From positions 428,786-492,785 of the forward strand of contig NHZP01000039.1 in the NCBI GenBank assembly GCA_003313425.1: 64,000 nucleotides of DNA, written 5' to 3'. Shown piece by piece: positions 1 through 9,369 of this stretch; the first letter of the stretch is position 1; each line of letters begins with the position of its first letter. The notes beneath the pieces were generated by a model. It did not search any database. It saw only the letters and a program-made list of their open reading frames with translations, and was not told where the DNA came from. The stretch comes from Pseudopyrenochaeta lycopersici (lineage: Eukaryota > Ascomycota > Dothideomycetes > Pleosporales > Pseudopyrenochaetaceae). Position numbers and translations under genes: made by a program.

Positions 1-243
1 TGCGCTCGCGTGGCACTGCTGTACGATCTATACCTGTCCGAGTCTCTGAATCAAGCGTAATGTGGCTGAGCTTTTCCATGTTGAAGCCTGAACTCCTTGC
101 TCATAAGCTTCCGCAGTAAATGGTGCCGTCGTTTCGTCTGGATTGCGGCGTCCTTTGGTACAGTTGCATACATATTGTATGTGCTCATTCTCCCTAGGCG
201 CCCAGGCCATTGCTTAACAATTATGTGAATGCATCCTGCACGT

Positions 244-1035
244 TCAACCCCCACCGGGCTTTTTCAACAATCCACCCAAAATACTCGGATCCAACAACTT
301 AGCTTCCGGCACCTCCACTCCACACTTCACCCACATACTACTCCAGAGCGCTCCAACCGCTCGCTCCTCGGGCATAAACACGACTGTGTTTACATACGTT
401 CGCGTCGTGTTATAACAATCCGCCATGGTAAATAGCTGCGCTTCGCAGTTATCCCCTTTACTGGCAAAGAACACACCGCATCGAGCCTCGCGCGGAAGAT
501 TGATGCATGTCCCGTTCTTCCACCTGTCGATTGGGGGCGGGAAAGATGTTTTTTGGAGAAGCTCCCCGCGGCAGTGCTTCGGGCCTCCTGATCCAGAATA
601 GGTAAGAGCTAGTATAGGTACCTGGGGGCTTTGTGGTGGTTGCGGTGGTTGCGGTGCAGGGGCAATAGGTGGTGAGGAGGTCGCGACGGGTCCGATGACT
701 CCATCAGCACTCCAACTTGCAGTTGGTCGTGGGGTTTGCGTGAATCCTATCAACCCTGCTTGTGTTTCCATCGTCGCTACCGGTATTGCCGTTTCTCCTG
801 GGACGAGGCTCGTTCCATGCCATACATCTCCACGATCGAAACCTGTCCCATTCAAGAGCGCTTTCGCGCCCACTATTTCCCCAGCTTTGCCAAGTCTTGC
901 TGCTTGCGCGACAACCAGTTGGATGACCTTCTGTGGTGGTGCGCGGACTTCGATTGCAGTCGCTAATGATATCGCGATGACGAGTAGAAGAGATACAGAT
1001 GAGACAATGAGAATAAGGCGCCGTGGTATTGCCAT
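244..1035 (-). CDS. Unrecognised single-pass membrane or secreted protein
   Basis: A 263-residue protein read without introns. I chose the ATG at 1035 because it directly precedes a basic tail (AIPRR) and a strong hydrophobic segment at about residues 6-30, which can be a signal anchor or signal peptide. The frame is open about 110 bases further upstream, so a longer start is possible. After the hydrophobic segment comes a region without obvious domains, then a proline-glutamine linker (PQPPQPPQSPQ) near residue 130. The C-terminal half holds several cysteines and N-glycosylation sequons (NGT, NTT), which suits an extracytoplasmic domain stabilised by disulfides. I do not recognise the family and assign no function. 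The next gene (MDR oxidoreductase) lies on the same strand about 600 bases upstream, with no sign of a functional link. Confidence 0.6.
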   Translation of the reverse strand: MAIPRRLILIVSSVSLLLVIAISLATAIEVRAPPQKVIQLVVAQAARLGKAGEIVGAKALLNGTGFDRGDVWHGTSLVPGETAIPVATMETQAGLIGFTQTPRPTASWSADGVIGPVATSSPPIAPAPQPPQPPQSPQVPILALTYSGSGGPKHCRGELLQKTSFPPPIDRWKNGTCINLPREARCGVFFASKGDNCEAQLFTMADCYNTTRTYVNTVVFMPEERAVGALWSSMWVKCGVEVPEAKLLDPSILGGLLKKPGGG

Positions 1036-1648
1036 GATTCCATCCAGAGGCTCTGAGTATTGAGAAGAAATGTGGAGACTGAGTTTGCGATGAGAATGGG
1101 GTTGGATGTAGCTGCCAAGAAACCATCGGGTGGTGCTACGCGGCACGTTTCATCTGTGGAAAGGTCTGAAACGCGCCTTAGGCTTGCGAGAGCTTGACAT
1201 TTACAGCTTGGCATGAAAAAGAACACAAGCATTGCTTCTAGAATGTCTTTGGGCTCAAGGTAAGCTTGGAGTCTTCTTGAGTAATTCAAGGTTAGGACAG
1301 CGGAAACATCTGCTTCCGCCTCAAACAAAGTCACTTGTGCTCTCGCGAGCAACATTTCGGCAGAACCATGCTCTACGACGCCGACAAACCCTCTTAAACT
1401 GTGTAAATTATGAAAATCCTTCCTTAGATTCTTTTTAGGCTCAGAATGATTGGTTGAACTGCTTGCGAGGTCGACGTTTATAAAAAGTAAAGGGCAATCA
1501 TTCAGGGTCAAAGCTAGTCATTTCACAATGGTAATGCCTGCATGCATGGTGGCATCCCTCACTAGTGCTTTTCCCATTCCAAGAAGAAAAGAGGGTATTG
1601 TATTGTAACTTCCAAAGAAACCGAACCACAATTTACATTCATCCTCGC
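1036..1648. other. Gene-free intergenic stretch
   Basis: About 0.6 kb between the 5' end of the membrane-protein gene and the 3' end of the MDR gene, both on the minus strand. It must contain the promoter of the former. Open frames here are short and show no family resemblance. Confidence 0.6.
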
Positions 1649-2662
1649 TCAAGACTTCTCCTGCCTCACTCTGACAACAACCTTACCTTTCGCCCTCCCA
1701 GTCTTCAACCTCTCGAACGCCTTCGGCGCATCCTCCCACTCCCACACGCTATCCACCACTCCCCTTACTTTCCCCTCTGCCATCCAAACTCCCAGTTGCT
1801 CCAAGTCATTCTTTACAGGTTTTGCTAAGAGCAATTGGAAGCTGTTTCTTCCTCCGCCAAGCAAGCCTGGAAGCAGCATGTTGCTCCCAAGTTGGACCAT
1901 AGCTCCAAGGCCGAGCGTCATGCCGACTTGTACGAATTTGCCAGTGGGACGGAGGAAGGCGGAGGATGCTTTGTACAGGTTGGCTGGGGTACCGATGTTA
2001 TCTACGACAAGCTGATAGGTCTGGCCTTGAGAGGAGAGAGTTTGAGTGATGTTTTCTTTCTTGTAATCGATGACCTCGTCCGCACCCAAGCTCTTGCACA
2101 ATTCCACATTTGGCGTGGAACATGTCGTGGTAACATGACAGCCTAATGCTTTTGCGATTTGGATACCGAAAACCCCTGTACCGCCGGAGCCACCATTGAG
2201 GAACACCTTATCCCCACTCTTGACATTTGGCCCGATCGCCTGGCACTCTGTCAACCCCGCAATGCCCACCCCTGCCGCATCTTCAACTTTCACGCCCTCG
2301 GGAAGCTTTGCAACCATCTCCCTCGGTACAGCAACATACTGCGCTAACGTACCGTCTTTCATAGCACCGACTTTTGCACCGAAAACCCAATCTCCTGTTT
2401 GGAACTCGTCGACTCTCTTCCCCACGTTTGAAATTTTGCCGCAGAAGTCGGCGCCGGGTATCAGATTACTACCTATAAGTCGCAGAGGTAGAGGGCCTTC
2501 AGTGAGTTTGTGGTCGGCGGGATTCAGGGCCATAGCGTGAACTTCAACCAGGACTTCATTGTCCCTGGGTACTGGCTGGTGCACATTGTCGTTGATTCGA
2601 AGGTTCTTCTCAAGGCCGCCAGATGTGCTATTGTATTGCCAGGCTTTCATTGTCTGTTTCAT
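1649..2662 (-). CDS. MDR-family (quinone reductase-like) NADPH oxidoreductase
   Basis: A complete intronless gene of 337 residues, normal for the medium-chain dehydrogenase/reductase family. The N-terminal GroES-like half contains ALNPADHK and GADFCGKISNVG. The Rossmann half contains the nucleotide-binding loop NGGSGGTGVFGIQIAKALG (about residues 156-174) and the following LGADEVIDYKKE segment that is standard in the zinc-free quinone oxidoreductase branch. The cysteine/histidine ligands of zinc alcohol dehydrogenases are not seen, so this is probably an NADPH-dependent enone or quinone reductase in the cytosol; the substrate cannot be read from sequence. It is one of three MDR genes in the first 29 kb (others at 6344-7422 and 27244-28413). 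They are divergent in sequence and are not recent tandem duplicates. The second codon for Met (MKQTMKAW) is an alternative start. Confidence 0.85.
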   Translation of the reverse strand: MKQTMKAWQYNSTSGGLEKNLRINDNVHQPVPRDNEVLVEVHAMALNPADHKLTEGPLPLRLIGSNLIPGADFCGKISNVGKRVDEFQTGDWVFGAKVGAMKDGTLAQYVAVPREMVAKLPEGVKVEDAAGVGIAGLTECQAIGPNVKSGDKVFLNGGSGGTGVFGIQIAKALGCHVTTTCSTPNVELCKSLGADEVIDYKKENITQTLSSQGQTYQLVVDNIGTPANLYKASSAFLRPTGKFVQVGMTLGLGAMVQLGSNMLLPGLLGGGRNSFQLLLAKPVKNDLEQLGVWMAEGKVRGVVDSVWEWEDAPKAFERLKTGRAKGKVVVRVRQEKS

Positions 2663-3172
2663 CTTGGATTGGAATGACTGTCAACATCAACGTTATTATG
2701 TAGTTGGGGAGTGGTCGCAGTTTATGCAGTTTAGTATGCAGCTTTTACGCCCCTGCATCATCACTAACCGTTTTGAGCAGTGATAGCACCATGATTTTTA
2801 GTCCGTTACCATTGCGGAATGTAATTTTTGTCCGAATAATTTGTGCGACCCCTTGTATCGAAAATATTATGAGTCAACGACTTTTATCTACTAGTCCCCT
2901 ATCATCTCCTGTGAACCCAGAAGGCGGTTCGGCAATCTAGTTCGTCTATCAACCCAGTTACGATCGTGGCTCTTCGATGTTTTAGCAGTTGACCAAGAGC
3001 TGTTATATCAGCCGAGAGAACATATAATGGAGATGAAGCAAGGGGGATGGAATATTTTTTACGCAAGAGAGCATGTAGCCGGCCGGCTCTCTCGATGGTT
3101 TTTCCACTTTTGTGAATATTTAATAATCCAGCATGATTTACTTAGAATCGCCTCCTCAGTAAACTGCTATGC
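2663..3172. other. Gene-free intergenic stretch, AT-rich
   Basis: About 0.5 kb containing the promoter of the minus-strand MDR gene and the 3' flank of the PhoD-like gene. I see no coding sequence or repeat. Confidence 0.55.
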
Positions 3173-5457
3173 CTAGTAGCTGATAAACATTTGCTGGAAT
3201 CCGGTCACATTCCATGATCCAGTCTCTGTATTCAAAGTCAAATTTGTCGGCACTGTCTTACCCCGCTGAAGCGCACCGCTCTCCACACTTCCATTCGCTA
3301 CATTTCTCTCCAGGTGATTGGCGCCTGCTTTGACGGTAAAATTTGCAAGACTGGCTTCAAAAGGGTTACGAGAGGCGACTGAAGGGGAGCCTGGACAGGA
3401 ATTAGCATAATATCACAAGGTAAATGCCAGCAGATACAAAAATGTCCTTACCATAATATCTTGCATTCAACTCGTCAGGCGAGATGTGCAATTCGTAGTA
3501 GCCCCTGTAGTAACCTTCAGCCCATTGGAGTTCCCGGTTGTCGCGCACAAGGCCCGCAGATCGAGCACTCGAGTTCGCAATACTTCTCCCAGCACCATAG
3601 CCGCTGGACGAGACGGCTGTGCCAGCAAACTCCACGCCGATCGCGCCAGCCCCTGTGACTTGATCGTAAGGAGCCTCATCGAGCCAGACAAGGTCGGAAA
3701 CCCAATTGGCATGCGAGTCGCCTGCTAAGAAGGCGGCGTTGGGGATGTCATTAGAGTAGAGATGATGTAGAGTGCGATTGCGATTGGCTGTGTAGCCCTG
3801 CTCCGAGTCAATCATTTGATGCATATCAAAAGATGAATCACTTACATCCCATTGATCAGCGTTTAGTGGGTTGCTATAGACCGCGCTGTTGTTCATTCTT
3901 GAGAAGATGATCTGGTTCCCCACGATCCTCCAAGTTGCGCCTCGCTCGTTAGATTCAGAAAGCTGGCGGTAGAACCAGTTCTCCTGAGAACTACCCATGA
4001 GGGAACGACCAGCATCGTCCTTGAGTCCTGCGACGTAGTCATCATTCCAGTTGAGGGTCGTGATAGAACGATCATAATTGCGCGTGTCCAGCATGATCAA
4101 GTCGAAAAGCTTGCCCATCTTGAAACTTCTCCAGATGCGGAGATTGTCATCCATGTCGACTTGGCGAATGCTGGGCTTAAGTCAGTTTGGGTAGTAAGAA
4201 TATAATCATATCAACTTACGGCATCCATTCGAAGTAAGCACGCACTGCATTCATCTTTCTCGAGTCGACACTGATACCTCCAGACTTCTTGAAAGAGGCT
4301 TCAGTATTGTTCATACCGCTGAAGCCGTCGCGATAGCCATTGTTGGCGACCTCTGTTCTTCTGTCAATTATAGTCGAGAAAGTGTCAAACGTTCATCCTA
4401 CCGTGGTCATCCCAAGTAGGAATCCAGGCGAAGTTTTGGTGAGCGAGGCGAAGGTCTAAATCAGTTCGATCTGCACAAGAATCAGCAGAGAGGAAGAAGT
4501 CAGATCATCCAGCTTGTTACATTGACCAATTCTAGTCCGGTAGTCTGCAATTTGGTCAGTTACTATACGGGTTCATGGACGACCAAAACGAACCATAAAG
4601 GCTAAAGATCTCTTTTTCTGGGTTCGTAGCTCGTTGATCCCTGCCTAGCTTGCCTTTTCCGGATTCATAGATGTAATCACCTAGGTGGACCTGTCCACTA
4701 CAGTCAGCAAATTCTTTAGAGTAGACATTATCAACACGTACAAAGAAATCTACTTTATCCTTGCGTGCTGCATTTCCATACGCATTAAAGTATCCATTAG
4801 GATAGTTGCTGCAGGAGAAAACAGCCAGGCCAACTTTCGACACGGCGTCATCATGGCTCGGGCTTGTTTTTGTCCTTCCGAGAGGGCTTTTGTTGTTGGA
4901 ACCACACACGTTGAACTGGTAATAGTAGGTCTTGAAAGGAGCCAAGTTTTTAGCCTCAATCTGTCAAAATTTAGCTCAAAATTGTGTGTTGTATATCTGG
5001 ACAAGCTGACCTTAATTGTAAAGTCGATATCGGACATAGTATAGGTAGTTCCTTTGTCGACAACGCTCGAGAAGTTGGCGTCTGTCCCAACGCGATACTC
5101 AACGCAGATTGGATTCGGCGAAGCTTTGATGTATTTCTCTGTCTCATGGCTGTATAAATCCACATAGCCTGATACTGTCACATTAGAAGCATCGCTAACA
5201 AGCGATGGCGCTATCCGTGTCCACAGAATGATGGAGTGAGGGTATGGGTCGCCAGAAGCCACACCGTGTGTGAAGTTCAATTATTTCGGATCCCAGGGAG
5301 TGGCTCGCTTGACGAGACTTCTCTTTGCTACTTTGGGTACATCAATGCCAAGGCCATCATGTCGTCGTGATGGTGAGTGGTAATTTAGGTTACCATGAAA
5401 CGAGGCTGTGACCAGCGAAACGAAAGAAACTGCTGCAAATAGGAATGAAGCCATCAT
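3173..5457 (-). pseudogene. PhoD-type alkaline phosphatase/phosphodiesterase with an in-frame stop
   Basis: Nine exons reconstruct a full-length PhoD-family metallophosphoesterase: 5457-5011, 4960-4742, 4690-4594, 4544-4521, 4470-4402, 4352-4220, 4170-3846, 3797-3452 and 3390-3173. The eight introns are 48-60 bp with GT-AG ends, and the total is 626 codons, in frame throughout. The N-terminus is a signal peptide (MMASFLFAAVSFVSLVTAS) followed by a dibasic processing region. Family landmarks are NFTHGVASGDPYPHS, HLGDYIYE, WDDHEVANNGY, DTRNYDR and AGDSHANW, which carry the metal ligands. The gene reads as a secreted, metal-dependent phosphate-scavenging enzyme. Codon 59 (5283-5281) is TAA, between WDPK and LNFTHGV, and it would truncate translation right after the signal region. 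TAA could come from CAA (Gln) by one C-to-T change at CpA. All other splice sites and catalytic motifs look intact, so this is a very young pseudogene, a readthrough case or a base-call error. Exon 4 is only 24 nt. Confidence 0.85.
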
Positions 5458-6343
5458 GACGGTAAACGAGGTATATTGAAGCTCTTTCTCGTGTCCTCAT
5501 TTTTGTGCAAGACCAGGTTGCTTTTATGCGCTCAATCTGCAATGGATTCTCCCGCGTCGCTATCTCTACACTACGACATCAAGCCGATCCGAATGCCCCA
5601 TCACGCATTGGGCACCATGTCGGCACCAGCAGTGGCCAATCATGTTGCTGATGTTGTCAATGTGTATAACAGTGCCTGTTGATCTTCAAGAGCCGAAAAC
5701 GCACGATGCGCATGTGCGGACAGGGCACAATCGGATTGGTCGAGAGCGGAGTTCATCCCGGCTGCCTGTTAGTCCGCGGACGCACATATAACGAAGATTT
5801 GATTTACACGACCTGCTGCAAGAGCATGGATAAATCAGGAGTGGAATGATTGAGGAGATTTTGCATGGCCAAGAAGCAGACAGATCAGAGACAACATTGC
5901 TCGTCACAAGTAGGAATAGTGTAGTTCGTTCGCCAGTTTGCGGATACACGTTCAGGTACTATTTCCCAATAGTTGTCTTGCAAGCGCTTCAAATTCATAT
6001 GAGTCCCAGTAAACATGATTTGGTATGCCTGTCGTCTTCCTAGTCATCCACACTAAGAAGAAATCAACGAGTGCTGTTTACATATGGATGTAGATGGGAT
6101 GCAATCATGTCTACAATTTCAAAGGATGGTGCTCAAAAATGGTGATTATTGTGCCTCATTCCACTTCGCCATCGGAGCGGCTTTCTTCTGACAAACTTCT
6201 GGCCTCTAAATGTGCAATAATGTCTGCCTAACATGAAAAGTGACGCAAGGCGTTTAGTGACTTTTTATTTTTATTTGATCTTCATGCTTGGAGATTACTG
6301 GTCAAGATCTGTAGTGTCTCAATACAGCACTGAAGTTTTCAGA
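5458..6343. other. Gene-free intergenic stretch
   Basis: About 0.9 kb between two minus-strand genes. It holds the presumed promoter of the PhoD-like gene and the 3' flank of the second MDR gene. No coding frame, RNA gene or repeat was recognised. Confidence 0.55.
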
Positions 6344-7422
6344 CTACTCAACCTTGTATACAAGCTTAACTCCAGAAACCTTGCCATCTCTCAAATCGTT
6401 CAGCCCCTGTGGGATACCTTCAAGACCATTTCGAACGTCCGCAGGGTGAGCCTTGATCTTGCCACTGTTGACCAAATCTTCGGCTAGCTTCCAGAACTTG
6501 GAGCCAAACTCATAGTCTGACTGATTCGCTGGGATACTGTCGTTGAACTTCTCCCCAAGGGCTGTGTAGGCGAGGGTGAATTGGAACTTCACATCATCTC
6601 TTGGAAAGTCCTTGACAGGCAAAAGCCCAGAGACATGACCTCCGGTGGAGCTGACTGCCGCTGCCGCGATATTGCTCGAGTTGCCCTCGGAAATGCAGTC
6701 AAAAACCAGCTTGAGCTTGTCGTTAGTGGCTTTGCGGATCTTGTCACCAACTTCGGGATCGTTGTAGTCGAAGACTTGGTCGGCACCCAGTTTACGGAGG
6801 AGATCGAAGTTGCGCGGTGAGGCGGTTGCAATGACTTCCAAGCCGGAAAGTTTTGCGAATTGCACGGCCAAGGTGCCGGTCGCAGTGGACGCGCCATAGA
6901 TCAAAATGGAAGTGGGCTCTTGAACCTTAGCTGGAGGAAGAGGCAGACCGAGCGCCTGATACAGGCCTTGTGCGACGGTGGTAATGCCAACACCAAGAGT
7001 CGCGGCATCCTCGAATGAGATGTTGTCAGCAATTTTGAGATGGATGCCAGCTTTTGCTTTGATGTGTTCTGCGAAAGCGCCATTGGAGTGGTCTGCTGGG
7101 TCACCTAGAAGTTGTTAGGACTCGCTGGGGACAGATAATAATTGGCAACTTTACCTCCTCGAACAAAGCCAGCAATCCTGTCACCAACCTTCAATCCGGT
7201 AACACTTTTACCGACCTCCTCGACTACGCCAGCGTAGTCGCAGCCAGTAATTGCACCTGCGGACGGGGCGCGAGCAATGCTCTTCCAATCAGTAGGATTT
7301 AAAGCTACTGCTTTTGTCTTGATGAGAAGCCAGTCGTTTCCAGGAAGCTTGGGCAGAGGGACATCACTTCGCAACTCGGAGACTCCCTCAGACTTGTGGA
7401 CAACGGCCTTTTGGGTGGCCAT
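6344..7422 (-). CDS. MDR-family zinc-independent oxidoreductase (enoyl reductase-like)
   Basis: Two exons, 7422-7155 and 7104-6344, flank a 50-bp intron (GTAAAG...CTAG); together they encode 342 residues. The start at MATQKAVVHK was chosen because the family begins with a short strand just before the GroES-like fold. Landmarks are ALNPTDWKS, GCDYAGVVEEVG and GDRIAGFVRGG, which runs across the intron, then the nucleotide loop YGASTATGTLAVQFAKLSG and LGADQVFDYNDPEVG. This layout matches the fungal trans-acting enoyl reductase/zinc-binding dehydrogenase-like group that uses NADPH. No biosynthetic cluster partners are next to it, so a general reductase role is more likely than secondary metabolism. 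It is divergent from MED7, with 556 bp between the start codons. A TATA run lies about 105-120 bp upstream. Confidence 0.87.
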
Positions 7423-7978
7423 TTTGAATATAAAAGTATCGAGGCTAATTTGAGAGAATCTGGGGTGGAGGAAGTGCAAGAGTGGTGTTGAATGGCTTTG
7501 ATACTACCTAATTGCCAATGAAGCTGTATATATATATAAATATTCCTACGATGGCATTACCATTTCCGGTTGTTGCACATTCAGTACCCCTCAGCGTAAT
7601 GGATTTGTAATGGGGGATGGCGTCATTACCGTTTAGGAAATACAATCGGTAAACTCTCGGAGATGTTCGTACATCGTACATCGTCCATGCAAGACGGCTA
7701 TCCTTGTTGACTAATCACCAGGCCCTCTGTCCATTCAGACGACACGAGGGTCATGTTTGTCTCTTCGTCCTACCGACAAGAACCGGGACTGCAAATTGAC
7801 CCTGAACGCAAGACTGTCTGTGCGCAACCTTTGGCCAGTGCCAAGATTTGGAAACCAGGGTCCAGCCTCGCGCTCAATGCAGGAAGCAACAACGCGGCCA
7901 ACTCGGGCATTTCGTTGCGGTGAATTGCGCGCGCATTAGTGAAGCGCCCACATTAAAGCACTTCACGCAATTGCCAAA
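7423..7978. other. Divergent intergenic region between an MDR gene and MED7
   Basis: 556 bp separating two divergent start codons. The left part is AT-rich with a TATA run. The right part, near MED7, is GC-richer with no clear TATA, as expected for a housekeeping promoter. Confidence 0.5.
7515..7544 (-). promoter_or_regulatory. CCAAT box and TATA run upstream of the second MDR gene
   Basis: A long alternating TATA tract at 7527-7544 lies 105-122 bp upstream of the ATG at 7422. A CCAAT pentamer lies just beside it at 7515-7519 (read on the + strand, on the start-codon side of the TATA tract). The position suits a TATA-driven, regulated promoter. That is inference from motif and distance only. 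Confidence 0.4.
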
Positions 7979-8827
7979 ATGGCCGATCCTCAACAGCAAC
8001 AGCAAGACGAGGATCTGATCCTAAGCTTCTTCCCCGATCCCCCGCATTTCTACAGGTACTTTACTGCGGAGAACCTGGAGCGGCTGAAGCAGGCCGAGAA
8101 GGAGAGCGCGACAAGCAACAGCGATAGTGACAAGTCCGCCCCAAAGCTGTCCGTGGAGCAGATTCTCGCGCTACCGATCGAGCTGCGATACCTCATTCCA
8201 CCAGAACCACCGGCAGACGATGAGGAATTCACCGTGTTCGGCACGACGACGAAAGCGAAGGGCACAGATCTGTTTGCGAAGAACATGGAGTGGATAAGCT
8301 CAAAGATGAAGGAGCAGGGCGTACTGGAGGATTGGAAGTATGAGCAGCTCTACCCGTCCTCCACCCCCACCGGAAGCGATCCTTCCTCTCAGCCCTCGAC
8401 GGCTACCACGCTCGACCCCCAAAAATACCTGTACCGCCTTCTGCGCAGCATTCTCCTGTCCTACATGTCGCTCCTCGGAATTGTCGCCATGAACCCAATC
8501 TCGCCTGCGAAGGACGAGAAGATTGCGGATATACTGACCATGGTCACAAACATGCACGCCCTCATCAACCAATACCGGCCGCACCAGGCTCGGGAGACGC
8601 TGATTGGGAAGATGGAGGAGCAGGTGCGGAGGAAAAAACAGGAAGTGGAGGGTGTGAGGAGCATGCGGGAGAAGGTTCGCGGAGTCCTAGAAGGGTTTGG
8701 GAGGGATATTCCAAAGGAGAAGGAAGAAACACAGGTCAAAGATGAGTTGGTCATTTCACTCGAAGAGAAGAGGGAAGATGCTCAGAAGCACATGTGGCAT
8801 ACCATCGACGAAATCCTGGGACAATGA
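7979..8827 (+). CDS. MED7: Mediator complex subunit 7
   Basis: A complete intronless gene of 282 residues. It shows the MED7 signature: an N-terminal proline-aromatic segment (FFPDPPHFYRYFTAENL, about residues 15-31), then LPIELRYLIPPEPP, a central conserved block YLYRLLRSILLSYMSLLGIVAMNP (about 149-172), and a charged coiled-coil C-terminus (KMEEQVRRKKQEVEGVRSMREK) that in the known structures pairs with MED21. The product is a nuclear subunit of the Mediator middle module that links activators to RNA polymerase II. The N-terminal glutamine run and the serine/threonine-rich insert near residues 125-145 are lineage-specific low-complexity parts. The start fits the beginning of the conserved region and follows an AAAATGG context. 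Confidence 0.93.
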   Translation: MADPQQQQQDEDLILSFFPDPPHFYRYFTAENLERLKQAEKESATSNSDSDKSAPKLSVEQILALPIELRYLIPPEPPADDEEFTVFGTTTKAKGTDLFAKNMEWISSKMKEQGVLEDWKYEQLYPSSTPTGSDPSSQPSTATTLDPQKYLYRLLRSILLSYMSLLGIVAMNPISPAKDEKIADILTMVTNMHALINQYRPHQARETLIGKMEEQVRRKKQEVEGVRSMREKVRGVLEGFGRDIPKEKEETQVKDELVISLEEKREDAQKHMWHTIDEILGQ

Positions 8828-9369
8828 GACAGGGACGCGACTGTAACACCGCCTGCTACTCTCATTGAGTAGACGCTTAGATTCGTATACTGGCATCAGC
8901 CGAGAGACTTGTAATCTCAAGCCCTTGGCACTGAAACAACACACCGTTCCACGCTAGCACGAACAACGTGGGGCATGACGTCACGCTGTCGCGGGACAAC
9001 TGCGTATAACCCAAAATAGTTTCTATCTTGACGGCTTTACTTCCTTCAGCTCGAAAGCTGAGCTCGTGTTGGGCCTCGGAACATTCCGCCAGGCCATAGT
9101 GTGCGTGACTGATTAGCGTTTGGCACGCGGACACCCTGGACACCATCAACGAAGGCAACCAAACCCAATCGATGAACTCCAGTTCAGCGCCTGAAACCGG
9201 GGTAATTCAGCAAAAACAGCCCGGGGACTACGGTGCCTATGTTTAAAGTCTGTTTGCTGAGGTCGTTGCCTACCACACACTACCTATCGTCCTTTGGCCC
9301 ACCCCGTCAGTTCCTAGACTGCCTCCATTCCCTTTTTATTCTCAAACCCGTTTCTGTCCACCTATCACG
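8828..9369. other. Gene-free intergenic stretch
   Basis: About 0.54 kb between the tandem + strand genes MED7 and the DUF2235 hydrolase. It contains the latter's promoter. The pyrimidine-rich 9280-9360 segment looks like a 5' leader. Nothing else was recognised. Confidence 0.5.

Noticed and set aside
1..243. Partial gene at the left window edge
   Set aside because: Open frames there are about 60 codons with no recognisable family; nothing supports a gene.
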